Of a stretch of 64,000 nucleotides of DNA, positions 42,754 to 52,964 are shown piece after piece. This stretch comes from Limosilactobacillus avistercoris (GTDB lineage: Bacteria > Bacillota > Bacilli > Lactobacillales > Lactobacillaceae). The notes beneath the pieces were generated by a model, which had not been told where the DNA came from, did not search any database, and saw only the letters and a list, made by a program, of their open reading frames with translations. The stretch's first letter is position 1. Each line of letters opens with the position of its first letter. A program made the position numbers and the translations under genes. The DNA is taken from positions 1 to 64,000 of the forward strand of contig NZ_JACSQW010000001.1 of NCBI RefSeq assembly GCF_014836425.1. The letters run 5' to 3'.

Positions 42754-44696
42754 GCGACGAGCAAAAAGAAAGAAAAGCTGAGTTAGCGAGCGAGTATGAT
42801 GCCAGTCAAATTCAAGTTCTTAAGGGACTTGATGCGGTACGTAAGCGGCCGGGGATGTATATTGGTTCGACCTCGGCTCAAGGACTCCACCATCTAGTTT
42901 GGGAAATCGTTGATAACGGGATTGATGAAGCTTTAGCTGGTTTCTGTGATGAAATTAACGTGGTTGTTGAACCAGATAATAGTATTTCAGTTACTGATAA
43001 TGGTCGGGGGATCCCAGTTGATACACAAAAAGAGACTGGTAAGCCAGCCCTTGAAACTGTATTTACTGTTCTCCATGCCGGTGGTAAGTTCGGTGGCGGC
43101 GGATACAAGGTTTCTGGTGGGCTACACGGTGTTGGTGCATCCGTTGTAAACGCCCTTTCTACGGAACTTGATGTTAAAGTTGCCCGTCAAGGTAAACGTT
43201 ACTACATGGACTTTGATCACGGTCATGTTAAGACTTCAATGAAAGTGATCGACGATAATGTTCCAGAAGATGTTCATGGGACAACGGTTCACTTTAAGCC
43301 AGATCCGGAAATTTTCCGTGAAACGACTACGTATAACATCAAAACGTTAACTAACCGTCTTCGTGAATTGGCATTCCTAAATAAGGGACTAAAGATCACG
43401 ATTGAAGATAAGCGGGATGAGAATCCAGAAAAGCAAGAATTTCATTATGAGGGTGGAATTCGCCACTATGTTGACTTCTTGAATGAGGGGAAGAAGACCC
43501 TATTTGAACCACCAATCTATGTTGAAGGAAAAGAAAATGGGATTACGGTAGAAGTTTCTCTTCAATATACGGATTCCTACAGAAGCGATCTATTAACTTT
43601 TACAAATAACATCCATACCTATGAAGGTGGGACTCACGAAACTGGATTTAAGATGGCCTTAACCCGGGTAATAAATGACTATGGGCACAAGTCAGGAGCT
43701 TTGAAGAGTAATGAGACCCTTTCAGGGGATGATGTGCGTGAAGGGGTAACCGCTGTTGTTTCGATTAAGCACCCTGATCCACAATTTGAAGGACAGACCA
43801 AGACTAAGCTTGGGAACTCTGATGCACGGACTGCGACTGATCACGTATTTGCTGCAGCTTTTAACAGGTTCTTACTTGAACACCCTGATGAAGCACGGCA
43901 GATTATCGAAAAGGGACAATTGGCTTCTAAGGCACGGGTAGCTGCTAAGCGAGCACGTGAAGTTACGCGGAAGAAGAGTGGCCTGGAAATTAGTAATTTG
44001 CCAGGAAAGTTGGCTGATAATACCAGTAAAGATCCCGATATTTCTGAACTATTCATTGTCGAAGGGGACTCAGCCGGTGGTTCTGCAAAGCAAGGACGTT
44101 CACGGCTGACACAAGCAATTCTGCCAATTCGGGGGAAGATTTTAAACGTTGAAAAGGCCACCCTTGACCGGATCCTAGCCAACGATGAAATTCGTTCACT
44201 ATTTACTGCCTTGGGAACTGGCTTTGGTGAAGACTTTGATATTACCAAGGCTAATTACCATAAATTAATCATCATGACCGATGCGGATGTCGATGGGGCT
44301 CACATTCGGACACTATTATTGACCCTCTTCTATCGTTTCATGAAGCCAATGATTACTCATGGTTATGTTTACATTGCCCAGCCACCTCTATATCAGGTTC
44401 GGCAAGGAAAATTTGTAAAATACATTGAATCAGATGAAGAACTCGATAGGGTTGTTAACTCTCTGCAACCAAGTCCTAAGCCTGTTATTCAACGGTACAA
44501 GGGGCTTGGTGAAATGGATGCCGAACAGCTTTGGGAAACAACAATGGCTCCTGAAAAGCGGCATTTGTTACGGGTAAATCTTGATGATGCTAAGGCAGCA
44601 GAAGAAATCTTCCCAATGCTTATGGGGAACAAGGTTACTCCACGTCGAGAATTTATCGAGAAGAACGCTAAATTTGTAGAAAATCTTGACTTGTAA
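42750..44696 (+). CDS. gyrB: DNA gyrase subunit B
   Basis: ATPase subunit of gyrase, which introduces negative supercoils. 648 residues: GHKL ATPase domain ([39 protein letters not shown]), transducer, TOPRIM domain ([13 protein letters not shown], and [12 protein letters not shown] for metal) and C-terminal tail ([19 protein letters not shown]). GTG start within the recF stop; AAGGGGG upstream. Confidence 0.98.
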   Translation: MSDEQKERKAELASEYDASQIQVLKGLDAVRKRPGMYIGSTSAQGLHHLVWEIVDNGIDEALAGFCDEINVVVEPDNSISVTDNGRGIPVDTQKETGKPALETVFTVLHAGGKFGGGGYKVSGGLHGVGASVVNALSTELDVKVARQGKRYYMDFDHGHVKTSMKVIDDNVPEDVHGTTVHFKPDPEIFRETTTYNIKTLTNRLRELAFLNKGLKITIEDKRDENPEKQEFHYEGGIRHYVDFLNEGKKTLFEPPIYVEGKENGITVEVSLQYTDSYRSDLLTFTNNIHTYEGGTHETGFKMALTRVINDYGHKSGALKSNETLSGDDVREGVTAVVSIKHPDPQFEGQTKTKLGNSDARTATDHVFAAAFNRFLLEHPDEARQIIEKGQLASKARVAAKRAREVTRKKSGLEISNLPGKLADNTSKDPDISELFIVEGDSAGGSAKQGRSRLTQAILPIRGKILNVEKATLDRILANDEIRSLFTALGTGFGEDFDITKANYHKLIIMTDADVDGAHIRTLLLTLFYRFMKPMITHGYVYIAQPPLYQVRQGKFVKYIESDEELDRVVNSLQPSPKPVIQRYKGLGEMDAEQLWETTMAPEKRHLLRVNLDDAKAAEEIFPMLMGNKVTPRREFIEKNAKFVENLDL

Positions 44697-44774
44697 TGTG
44701 AACAGCTTGAAGCGTAGAGACATACGAGAATTAGCTCTGGCTCACATTCAAAGATAAAAGGAGGAACAACGATA

Positions 44775-47309
44775 GTGGCTGAGAACGATCTATCAAACAA
44801 CCGGATTACTGACGTTAACCTAACTAGCCAAATGAAAAACTCATTCTTGGACTATGCTATGAGTGTTATCGTCTCTCGGGCATTGCCTGATGTGCGGGAC
44901 GGGTTAAAACCAGTACAGCGGCGAATCCTATATGGAATGAACGAATTAGGGGTTACCCCTGACAAGCCGTACAAGAAGTCTGCCCGGATTGTTGGGGATG
45001 TTATGGGGAAGTTCCACCCTCATGGTGACTCTTCAATTTACGAAGGTTTAGTCCGGATGGCACAAGACTTTAGTTACCGGTACATGCTAGTTGATGGTCA
45101 CGGTAACTTTGGTTCAATCGATGGTGATAGTGCTGCCGCCATGCGGTATACCGAAGCTAAAATGAGTAAGATTGCCGTTGAAATGTTACGGGATATCAAC
45201 AAGAATACTGTTGATTTCCAAGATAATTACGATGGAACGGAAAAGGAACCGACTGTTTTACCAGCTCGTTTCCCTAACTTACTGGTTAACGGTGCTTCAG
45301 GGATTGCTGTTGGGATGGCTACTAACATTCCAACGCATAACTTAGGGGAAGTAATTAGTGCAATTCATGTGCTAATGGATAATCCTGATGCAACGACTGA
45401 AGACCTGATGAAGGTTCTCCCAGGTCCAGATTTCCCAACCGGGGGAGTTGTTATGGGAAAGTCTGGCATTCGCAAAGCTTATGAAACTGGCCGAGGAACT
45501 ATCATTGTTCGGGCTAAAGTTGACATTGAAGAGCGGAAGAATGGTCGACAACAAATTGTTGTTCATGAAATTCCATATATGGTTAACAAGGCTAAGTTAA
45601 TTGAACGGATTGCAGACTTAGCACGGAATAAGGAAATCGAAGGGATTACCGACGTTAATGATGAAACTGACCGTGAAGGGATGCGGATCGTAATTGACGT
45701 TCGGCGCGATGCTAGTGCTGAAGTCATCTTAAACAACCTTTACAAGATGACCTTGATGCAGACCACGTTTAACTTCAATATGTTGGCGATTGTAAAGGGT
45801 GCTCCAAAGATTCTTAGTTTGAAGGAAATCCTTCAGTACTACTTGGAACACCAAGAAGACGTTGTTCGTCGGCGGACTGAATTTGACTTGAAGAAGGCCG
45901 AAAACCGTGCTCATATCGTTGCTGGATTGCGGATTGCTTTGGATCATATTGATGGAATTATTAAGATCATTCGTAATTCACAAACGAGTGAAATCGCTAA
46001 GAACCAGTTAATGGAAAATTATGGGTTATCTGATCGTCAAGCTCAAGCAATCCTTGACATGCGGTTAGTGCGGTTGACCGGTTTGGAACGCGAAAAGATT
46101 GAAGCTGAATATAAGAAGTTAATGGCCGCCATTGCTGATTACAAGGATATCCTTGCTCACCAAGAACGGATTAACCAAATCATTTATGATGAATTATTGG
46201 AAATCCAAAAGAAGTTTGGTGATAAGCGGCGGACTGAACTTCAAGTTGGTGACATTACTAACATTGAAGACGAAGATTTGATTGAGGAAGAATCAATTAT
46301 CGTTACCTTGACTCATAACGGCTACATCAAGCGGTTGCCAGTTGATGAATTTAAGTCTCAACACCGTGGTGGTCGTGGTGTTAAGGGGATGGGAGTCCAT
46401 AAGGATGACTTCATTGAACAATTGATTTCCAGTGATACTCACGATCTGCTCCTCTTCTTTACCAATTCTGGAAAAGTTTACTCGATGAAGGGGTACGAAA
46501 TTCCAGAATATGGTCGCTCTGCACAAGGAATTCCGATCATTAATTTGTTAGGAATTGATAACGAAGAAAAGATTAGTGCTGTGATTAACGTTTCCCACGA
46601 AACCAATGATGACGACAAGTTCCTCTTCTTCACTACCAAGCACGGAACTGTAAAACGGACACCGGTTACAGAATTTAAGAATATCCGGAGCAATGGGTTG
46701 AAGGCGATTAACCTTCACGATAATGATGAACTGATTCATGTTGATATTGTTAAGGATCAACAAAATATGATTATCGGTACTCACCGTGGATACGCACTTA
46801 GCTTTAACTCTTCTGTTGTTCGGTCAATGGGTCGTTCTGCAGCTGGGGTTCGAGGAATTCGTCTCCGGGATGAAGATTATGTTATTGGGACTGCCCCACT
46901 TGATGACGATAGTAACGTCTTGGTTATTAGTGAGTTAGGTTACGGTAAGCAAACACCTGCTAGTGAATACCCAATTAAGGGTCGTGGTGGCTTAGGTGTT
47001 AAGACCGTCAATGTAACAGAGAAGAACGGACCATTGGTAGGTCTGACGACTGTTAAGGGTGATGAAGATATCATGCTCGTTACGGACCATGGTGTTATCA
47101 TTCGTTTCGGTGTTGAATCTGTCTCACAAACTGGTCGCTCTGCACTAGGTGTTCACCTAATCAAGATGGATAAGGGAACCCATGTTGCTACAATCGCTAA
47201 GGTTGAAAAGGAAAACGATGAAGATAACGAAGCCGATTCTTCATCAGATGAAAATTCAACCGAAGAGAAATCTAGCGCAGAAGTAACCACCGAAGAAAAA
47301 AGTGAATAA
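44775..47309 (+). CDS. gyrA: DNA gyrase subunit A
   Basis: Breakage-reunion subunit. 844 residues, catalytic Tyr125 in [10 protein letters not shown], then six beta-pinwheel repeats with the GyrA box [12 protein letters not shown]. Quinolone-region residues are the wild-type kind: Ser86/Ser87 and Glu90 in [11 protein letters not shown]. The C-terminus ends in an acidic Ser/Glu-rich tail of about 35 residues. GTG start with AAGGAGG 10 bases upstream; a 78-base gap separates it from gyrB. Confidence 0.98.
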   Translation: MAENDLSNNRITDVNLTSQMKNSFLDYAMSVIVSRALPDVRDGLKPVQRRILYGMNELGVTPDKPYKKSARIVGDVMGKFHPHGDSSIYEGLVRMAQDFSYRYMLVDGHGNFGSIDGDSAAAMRYTEAKMSKIAVEMLRDINKNTVDFQDNYDGTEKEPTVLPARFPNLLVNGASGIAVGMATNIPTHNLGEVISAIHVLMDNPDATTEDLMKVLPGPDFPTGGVVMGKSGIRKAYETGRGTIIVRAKVDIEERKNGRQQIVVHEIPYMVNKAKLIERIADLARNKEIEGITDVNDETDREGMRIVIDVRRDASAEVILNNLYKMTLMQTTFNFNMLAIVKGAPKILSLKEILQYYLEHQEDVVRRRTEFDLKKAENRAHIVAGLRIALDHIDGIIKIIRNSQTSEIAKNQLMENYGLSDRQAQAILDMRLVRLTGLEREKIEAEYKKLMAAIADYKDILAHQERINQIIYDELLEIQKKFGDKRRTELQVGDITNIEDEDLIEEESIIVTLTHNGYIKRLPVDEFKSQHRGGRGVKGMGVHKDDFIEQLISSDTHDLLLFFTNSGKVYSMKGYEIPEYGRSAQGIPIINLLGIDNEEKISAVINVSHETNDDDKFLFFTTKHGTVKRTPVTEFKNIRSNGLKAINLHDNDELIHVDIVKDQQNMIIGTHRGYALSFNSSVVRSMGRSAAGVRGIRLRDEDYVIGTAPLDDDSNVLVISELGYGKQTPASEYPIKGRGGLGVKTVNVTEKNGPLVGLTTVKGDEDIMLVTDHGVIIRFGVESVSQTGRSALGVHLIKMDKGTHVATIAKVEKENDEDNEADSSSDENSTEEKSSAEVTTEEKSE

Positions 47310-47317
47310 ATAAAATA

Positions 47318-47372
47318 GAAATCCTGATTTATTCCGTCTTAATTAATTAGACCGTAAATTCAGGATTTTCTT
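47318..47372 (+). terminator. Terminator after gyrA
   Basis: AAATCCTGA-TTTA-CGTCT pairs with AGACCG-TAAA-TCAGGATTT in a long interrupted stem followed by TTCTTGTT. Confidence 0.85.
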
Positions 47373-47384
47373 GTTACCTGTTCC

Positions 47385-47413
47385 TTGTTTTAAATCAATG
47401 TCTGTGGTATATT
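47385..47413 (+). promoter_or_regulatory. Promoter of rpsF-ssb-rpsR
   Basis: TTGTTT (47385-47390), 17-bp spacer ending in TGG, and TATATT (47408-47413): a -35 plus extended -10. Confidence 0.7.
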
Positions 47414-47437
47414 TTATTCTTGTGAGTATACGTAACA

Positions 47438-47487
47438 GACGTCTACTCTCCTTGTTCTTCTTAATCTTTACGGGAAGAGCCAGAGTC
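47438..47487 (+). promoter_or_regulatory. Leader hairpin of rpsF-ssb-rpsR, possible S6:S18 binding site
   Basis: GAC-TCT-CTCT-CC on the left pairs with GG-AGAG-AGA-GTC on the right, with small bulges (including CC on the right side), just before the ribosome-binding site. Its position fits the S6:S18 autoregulatory leader known from many bacteria; the identification is tentative. Confidence 0.4.
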
Positions 47488-47507
47488 CATAAGGAGGTGT
47501 AACATTC

Positions 47508-47804
47508 ATGGAAACACGTAAATATGAAATTACTTACATCATTCGTCCTGACATGGAAGAATCTGCAAAGAGCGACCTTGTAGCTCGTTTTGACAAGATT
47601 CTTGAAGACAATGGTGCAACTGTCGCTGATTCCAAGGATTGGTCAACACGCCGGTTTGCTTACCCAATTGACAAGTACACTGAAGGTACTTACCACGTGG
47701 TAAACCTTACTACCGACACTGACGAAGCCTTAAACGAATTCGATCGTTTAGCTAAGTTCAGCGATGATATCCTACGTCACATGATCATCAAGCGTGAAGC
47801 TTAA
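47508..47804 (+). CDS. rpsF: Ribosomal protein bS6
   Basis: Small-subunit protein that binds 16S rRNA with S18. 98 residues, start [35 protein letters not shown] in the core. AAGGAGG precedes the ATG. First gene of the rpsF-ssb-rpsR operon. Confidence 0.97.
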   Translation: METRKYEITYIIRPDMEESAKSDLVARFDKILEDNGATVADSKDWSTRRFAYPIDKYTEGTYHVVNLTTDTDEALNEFDRLAKFSDDILRHMIIKREA

Positions 47805-47840
47805 TTTGATCTTCAATTAATAGAGAGGAGACGAGATCTA

Positions 47841-48386
47841 ATGATTAATCGTGCAGTACTTACTGGACGCTTAACAAGAGATCCTGAGTTGCGGTACACA
47901 ACCAGTGGAACAGCGGTTGTATCTTTTACATTAGCTGTTGATCGTCAATTCCGAAACCAAAATGGTGATCGGGATGCCGATTTTATCAATTGCGTTATTT
48001 GGCGTAAATCCGCTGAAAACTTTAGTAACTTTACTCATAAGGGATCACTAGTTGGAATCGAAGGCCGGATTCAAACCCGGAATTACGAAAATCAACAGGG
48101 TAACCGAGTTTACGTAACTGAAGTTGTTGTCGATAATTTTGCACTACTTGAACCACGACAAAATGGTGGTAACCAACAACAATACGGTAACCAGCAACCA
48201 TTTGGTGGTCAACCACAGTACAATAATAATCAGCCACAACCTGGAAATAATGCTCCTCAAGCTAATTCGTCAAATAATGGCTTTGGTGGTAACAATAACC
48301 AACCAAGTCAACCAGATAACCAATTCCCAAGTAGTGGGGACGATGGTCAATCCATTGACTTATCTGATGACGAATTACCATTCTAA
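47841..48386 (+). CDS. ssb: Single-stranded DNA-binding protein
   Basis: Coats single-stranded DNA at forks. 181 residues: OB fold (1-110, [20 protein letters not shown]), a flexible linker rich in Gly, Asn, Gln and Pro (115-165), and the protein-interaction tip DDELPF. Classic position between S6 and S18. Confidence 0.97.
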   Translation: MINRAVLTGRLTRDPELRYTTSGTAVVSFTLAVDRQFRNQNGDRDADFINCVIWRKSAENFSNFTHKGSLVGIEGRIQTRNYENQQGNRVYVTEVVVDNFALLEPRQNGGNQQQYGNQQPFGGQPQYNNNQPQPGNNAPQANSSNNGFGGNNNQPSQPDNQFPSSGDDGQSIDLSDDELPF

Positions 48387-48418
48387 AGAATTCTTTAACC
48401 AGATAGGAGGGTAATTTC

Positions 48419-48655
48419 ATGGCACAACAACGTCGTGGCGGCCGTCGTCGTCGTAAAGTCGACTTTATCGCCGCAAACCACATCGACTACATCGATTACA
48501 AAGACACTGATTTATTACGTCGGTTTATTTCTGAACGGGGTAAGATTTTACCACGTCGGGTTACTGGTACTAGCGCCAAGAACCAACGTAAGTTAACTAT
48601 CGCTATCAAGCGAGCACGGATTATGGGTCTTTTGCCATTCGTTGCTGAAGACTAA
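48419..48655 (+). CDS. rpsR: Ribosomal protein bS18
   Basis: 78-residue small-subunit protein, partner of S6, with the basic start [12 protein letters not shown] and the signature [34 protein letters not shown]. No zinc-binding cysteines (C- form). Ends the operon before a terminator. Confidence 0.97.
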   Translation: MAQQRRGGRRRRKVDFIAANHIDYIDYKDTDLLRRFISERGKILPRRVTGTSAKNQRKLTIAIKRARIMGLLPFVAED

Positions 48656-48666
48656 TCCAATATTAT

Positions 48667-48708
48667 TAAGAGGCTGGGGAGAAGCTTTACTTCTTCACCA
48701 GCCTCTTA
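48667..48708 (+). terminator. Terminator after rpsR
   Basis: AAGAGGCTGG-GAGAAG pairs with CTTCTTC-CCAGCCTCTT around CTTTA; the following sequence is only moderately T-rich. Confidence 0.75.
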
Positions 48709-48725
48709 CTTTGAATAAAAAACAA

Positions 48726-48773
48726 TTATGGGAAATAACCAGTACCTTTTGAGGTTGACTCATGGTTATTTCC
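48726..48773. terminator. Second hairpin between rpsR and gdpP
   Basis: TGGGAAATAACCA pairs exactly with TGGTTATTTCCCA around a 20-base loop that itself contains GTACC/GGTTGAC pairing. Possibly a back-up terminator. Confidence 0.55.
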
Positions 48774-48832
48774 CACTTATTTTAAAATATTTTCTGTTTA
48801 CTAGTTATCAAGATGTAGTCAAATGGGCCAAT

Positions 48833-48842
48833 GTGATATGAT
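48833..48842 (+). promoter_or_regulatory. Putative gdpP promoter (extended -10)
   Basis: TGTGATATGAT contains a TGN extension and a TATGAT -10, about 60 bases before the gdpP start; no good -35. Confidence 0.45.
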
Positions 48843-48904
48843 AGATACTGATTTGTTTAACAAAATTATAAATTAACGAAAATGTTAAAATCGGGAGGAC
48901 CAGT

Positions 48905-50929
48905 ATGAGAGATTTTTTTAGTCGAGAATACTGGCGGGAGCTGTTTAAACAGCCAGCAGTTCGATGGAATTTCATTTACATTTTAATTTTGACGATTCTT
49001 AGTCTAGTATTAGGGTTTTATATTAATTGGCTTCTTGGAGCTATGATTTTGCTTGTTACACTCCTGGGAAGCCAACTTAGTATAAATCGTCTACGAACAA
49101 TTGTAGTAGATGCCCATGAATATTTAGCAGATCTTACTTACCAGATTGAACAAGGACAACAAGAAGCGTTATTAGAAATGCCACTGGGAATGATCTTAAT
49201 GAATAAGCAGGGTGAAATTCAGTGGATAAATCCTTATATGGCAAAATACTTCGATCTTAAGATTGTTGTTGGGAAAAAGCTCAAGGATGTTGATAGTGAA
49301 CTTGCTAAGTTAGAGAACGAGCACCGGAATGATAAAGCACCAGCGATCGTTACCTGGCAGGATCGCCAATTTGAATTTCTTGTTCAAAAAGATAATCACG
49401 TTATCTATATGATGGACGTGACAAATTATGAGGAAATTAGTAAACGTTATAAACAGCAGCAAATTTTCTTGGGAAACATTTACTTAGACAATTATGTTGA
49501 ATTGACCCAGGGGATGAGTGATTCGGATGTTTCTAACCTTCATAATTACGTAACGTCGGAAATCAGTAAATGGGCTGTAGAAAACCACTTACTGATGAAA
49601 GTGATTGATGATGATAACTACTTGATTATCGGTCACCAAATTTCATTGAAACGACTGGAAGAAAAGAAGTTTAAGATTCTTGATATTATTCGGGAAAATA
49701 CGTCAAAGCAAAACTCGCCAGTAACATTAAGCGTAGGGATTGCCTATGGTGAAAATGATCTAATAAAATTAGCGGATACTGCTCAAAATAACCTCGACCT
49801 TGCTTTAGGACGGGGTGGTGATCAGGTTGTTGTTCGTGGTCATGGTTCTGAAACACGGTTCTACGGTGGAAAAACTAACCCAATGGAGAAGCGAACCCGT
49901 GTTCGGGCACGAATGATTAGTCAGGCCCTGCAGGAATTAATGGCTCAAGCGGATCAACTTTTTGTAATGGGACACAAGAACCCGGATATGGACTCTTTGG
50001 GTGCTTGTTTAGGTATTCGCCGGATTGCGGCAATGAATAACCGTGAATGTTGGATTGTCGTTGATGATGAACAGACTCATTCAGATATTCAGCGTCTGTT
50101 GAAGCAGATGGATAATTACCAAGAGATTAAAGAGCACGTCATTACGCCTGAAGAAGCACTCGAGAAAGTTACGCCAAATAGTCTTTTAGTGATGGTTGAT
50201 CATGCGAAGAAGGGAATTACAATTGCTCCTGAACTTTATGAGCGATTGCAGAACCGGCTTGTAATTATTGATCACCACCGCCGCGGTGAAGAATTCCCCG
50301 AAAATCCGTTACTCGTTTATATTGAGCCATATGCTTCTTCGACTTGTGAACTGATTACAGAAATGTTTGAATACCAGCCACGAGAAGGGAAGGGCTTGAA
50401 TAAACTGGAAACAACTGCCATGCTGACGGGAATTCAGATTGATACTAAGTCCTTTACCAAGAGTGCCGGGACACGGACATTTGATGCAGCGAGTTATTTG
50501 CGGTCTGCAGGTGCTGACGGGATGATGATCCAAATGTTCATGAAAGAAAACGCTGATAGCTTTATGAAGCGAAATCACCTGATCTCACGGGCAGAGTTAA
50601 ATGATTCAATTGCGATCTGTGCGGGAGAGGACAATCAGATCTATGATCCGGTTACTGCCGCACAAGCCGCTGATATGCTTTTACAGGTTAATGGAATAGA
50701 AGCCTCGTTTGTCATTACAAAGCGAGCTGACGGGATGGTTTGCATCTCGGCACGTTCGATGGGTGATGTCAATGTTCAATTGATTATGGAAAAAATGGGT
50801 GGTGGTGGCCACCTTGCCAATGCTGCAACCCAAATTAAGGGAGCAACAATTCCTGAGGTTAAGCAAACACTAATTGACCAATTGAACAAAACAGAGGATG
50901 ATAGTAGTGAAGAAACAACTGAGGAGTGA
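48905..50929 (+). CDS. gdpP: Cyclic-di-AMP phosphodiesterase GdpP
   Basis: Membrane-bound hydrolase of c-di-AMP, influencing osmotic balance and cell-wall stress. 674 residues: two N-terminal transmembrane helices (about 20-55), a PAS-like domain (85-160), a degenerate GGDEF domain (about 170-305), and a DHH-DHHA1 phosphodiesterase. The catalytic residues are in MGHKNPDMDSLG, VDHAKK and IIDHHRRG, and the DHHA1 end is MGGGGHLANAATQ. GGGAGG is ahead of the ATG. The stop overlaps the ribosome-binding region of rplI. Confidence 0.95.
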   Translation: MRDFFSREYWRELFKQPAVRWNFIYILILTILSLVLGFYINWLLGAMILLVTLLGSQLSINRLRTIVVDAHEYLADLTYQIEQGQQEALLEMPLGMILMNKQGEIQWINPYMAKYFDLKIVVGKKLKDVDSELAKLENEHRNDKAPAIVTWQDRQFEFLVQKDNHVIYMMDVTNYEEISKRYKQQQIFLGNIYLDNYVELTQGMSDSDVSNLHNYVTSEISKWAVENHLLMKVIDDDNYLIIGHQISLKRLEEKKFKILDIIRENTSKQNSPVTLSVGIAYGENDLIKLADTAQNNLDLALGRGGDQVVVRGHGSETRFYGGKTNPMEKRTRVRARMISQALQELMAQADQLFVMGHKNPDMDSLGACLGIRRIAAMNNRECWIVVDDEQTHSDIQRLLKQMDNYQEIKEHVITPEEALEKVTPNSLLVMVDHAKKGITIAPELYERLQNRLVIIDHHRRGEEFPENPLLVYIEPYASSTCELITEMFEYQPREGKGLNKLETTAMLTGIQIDTKSFTKSAGTRTFDAASYLRSAGADGMMIQMFMKENADSFMKRNHLISRAELNDSIAICAGEDNQIYDPVTAAQAADMLLQVNGIEASFVITKRADGMVCISARSMGDVNVQLIMEKMGGGGHLANAATQIKGATIPEVKQTLIDQLNKTEDDSSEETTEE

Positions 50930-50934
50930 CTAGG

Positions 50935-51387
50935 ATGAAAGTTATTTTTGTTCAAGATGTTCGCGGTCGTGGAAAGCGTGGACAAGTAAAAGAAGTTCCC
51001 GATGGCTATGCACAAAACTACCTGATTAAGCGGGGCTTAGCTAAACAAGCAACTAATGCCGCTATGAGCCAGTTAGCTGGTCAACAACGTGCTGAAAAGA
51101 AGCACGCTGCTGAAGAATTAGCTGAAGCTAAAGAATTAAAGAAGGTTTTGGAAGACGACAAGACTGTTGTTGAATTAACTGGGAAGGCCGGAACTGATGG
51201 CCGGATGTTTGGTTCAGTTTCAACTAAGCAAATTGCAACTGCACTCCAAAAGCAATTTAACGTTAAGATTGATAAGCGGAAGATTGAACTTGCAGCACCG
51301 ATCAAAGCATTAGGTTATGTTAACGTGCCAATCAAATTGCACCCACAGGTAACAGCTGAAATTCGGGTTCACATTGCTGAAAAGTAG
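50935..51387 (+). CDS. rplI: Ribosomal protein bL9
   Basis: Large-subunit protein of two globular domains joined by a long helix. 150 residues from the ATG at 50935, which follows GAGGAG by 8 bases; the in-frame GTG at 50926 lies in the gdpP stop region and is unlikely. Start MKVIFVQDVRGRGKRGQVKEVPDGYAQNYL is typical. Coupled to gdpP, as in most Firmicutes. Confidence 0.96.
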   Translation: MKVIFVQDVRGRGKRGQVKEVPDGYAQNYLIKRGLAKQATNAAMSQLAGQQRAEKKHAAEELAEAKELKKVLEDDKTVVELTGKAGTDGRMFGSVSTKQIATALQKQFNVKIDKRKIELAAPIKALGYVNVPIKLHPQVTAEIRVHIAEK

Positions 51388-51414
51388 GCTCACTAATTAA
51401 AGGAGCGTATCGTC

Positions 51415-52815
51415 ATGGATAATGCACCAGTGCAAGAAGAGCCACGTGACATCGATGCGGAAAAGGCAGTTCTTGGAGCTGTCTTTTTAAGTAAGGATGC
51501 CCTGGCTGATGCAATGGAATATTTGGAACCACGCGATTTTTATCGGAAGGCTCATCAAGTAATTTTCCAGAAGATGGTCGATCTTAATGAAGAAGATCAG
51601 CCAATTGATGTGGTAACGATGCGAAGTGCGTTGGACAAGGACAATCAAACTGAAAATATTGGCGGGGTTGCCTACATTGCTGAACTTGCAACAGCGGTCC
51701 CGACAGCAGCCAATGTTGCTTACTATGCAAAGATTGTCCATGATAAGGCAACGCGGCGGCGGTTAATCAATACTGCAACCAAGATTATCAATAATAGTTA
51801 TGCTGACAATGATAGTATTTCTGACTTGCTTGATAATGCTGAGCAGCAGATCATGCAGGTTTCACAAGATAATACCCAGAATGGCTTCCAGAACATTAAG
51901 GATGTCCTTGAAGAGTCGTTAAAGCACGTTAATGATTTATCCAAAAATGAAAGTGAAGTTACTGGATTATCGACCGGTTACCAGCAATTGGATGAAATGA
52001 CGACAGGGTTGCATAAGGATGAATTAGTGATTATTGCTGCGCGACCTGCTGTCGGGAAAACGGCCTTTGCGTTAAATATCGCGCAAAATGTTGCAACAAG
52101 CTCAGACACTGCGGTGGCAATCTTTAGTCTTGAAATGGGGGCGGAATCCCTCGTTAACCGGATGATTTGCGCTGAAGGAAATATTAATGCTAACCACTTA
52201 CGGACTGGGCAATTAACCCAGGATGAGTGGAATAGTCTCTTTATTGCTACTGGTTCTCTTTCTAAAGCTAATATTTATATTGATGATACTGCTGGAATTA
52301 AGGTTGCAGAAATCCGTGCACGGTGTCGTCGTTTAGCAAAAGAAAAGGGTAACCTTGGATTGATTGTAATTGACTACCTTCAATTAATTGAAGGTACCAA
52401 TCCTGATAACCGACAGCAAGAAGTTTCCGAAATTTCTCGTCAATTAAAAAAGCTTGCTAAGGAACTAGAAGTACCGGTGATTGCTTTATCCCAGCTTTCT
52501 CGTGGTGTTGAACAGCGACAAGATAAACGACCGGTCCTTTCTGATATTCGTGAATCAGGCTCAATTGAGCAGGATGCTGATATTGTTAGTTTCTTGTACC
52601 GTGATGATTACTATGATCACGAAGAAGACGGTGAAGACGAGGATAACCAAAATGGTGGCCAGCAAAATAATGACGACGATGGTTCAAATGTAAGTGAAGT
52701 TGAAGTCATTATTGAAAAGAACCGTAGTGGTCCGCGGGGAACGGTTAAGCTATTATTTGCCAAGTCATATAATAAGTTTGCTTCCGTTTCTTATATTCCA
52801 GAAGATAATAATTAG
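51415..52815 (+). CDS. dnaB: Replicative DNA helicase (DnaB family)
   Basis: Hexameric helicase that unwinds the fork (called DnaC in B. subtilis). 466 residues: N-terminal domain (DIDAEKAVLGAVFLS) and a RecA-like motor with Walker A AARPAVGKTAF and VIDYLQLI. Near residues 402-428 it carries an extra acidic, Asn/Gln-rich stretch (EEDGEDEDNQNGG...NDDDGS) between YRDDYYD and the final beta strand IIEKNRSGPRGTV, longer than in B. subtilis. Follows rplI by 27 bases. Confidence 0.96.
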   Translation: MDNAPVQEEPRDIDAEKAVLGAVFLSKDALADAMEYLEPRDFYRKAHQVIFQKMVDLNEEDQPIDVVTMRSALDKDNQTENIGGVAYIAELATAVPTAANVAYYAKIVHDKATRRRLINTATKIINNSYADNDSISDLLDNAEQQIMQVSQDNTQNGFQNIKDVLEESLKHVNDLSKNESEVTGLSTGYQQLDEMTTGLHKDELVIIAARPAVGKTAFALNIAQNVATSSDTAVAIFSLEMGAESLVNRMICAEGNINANHLRTGQLTQDEWNSLFIATGSLSKANIYIDDTAGIKVAEIRARCRRLAKEKGNLGLIVIDYLQLIEGTNPDNRQQEVSEISRQLKKLAKELEVPVIALSQLSRGVEQRQDKRPVLSDIRESGSIEQDADIVSFLYRDDYYDHEEDGEDEDNQNGGQQNNDDDGSNVSEVEVIIEKNRSGPRGTVKLLFAKSYNKFASVSYIPEDNN

Positions 52816-52824
52816 TCGAATAAC

Positions 52825-52866
52825 AAGGGCAACTAAGAGAAATCGTAGGGGCCCTTTTGTGTGTTT
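52825..52866 (+). terminator. Terminator after dnaB
   Basis: AAGGGC (52825-52830) pairs with GCCCTT (52851-52856), followed by TTGTGTGTTTAT. Confidence 0.65.
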
Positions 52867-52964
52867 ATAAAAGAATGAAGCGTCTATCCACCTATTTAAC
52901 TGGAAAAAGGTTATAGTCAAAGTGGTAGGCTTAGTAAAACGGATGATAAAAGAGGAGGCGTAAG

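Noticed and set aside
43841-44248. 135-codon open frame antisense to gyrB
   Set aside because: Shadow of the strongly biased gyrB codon use; no independent evidence.
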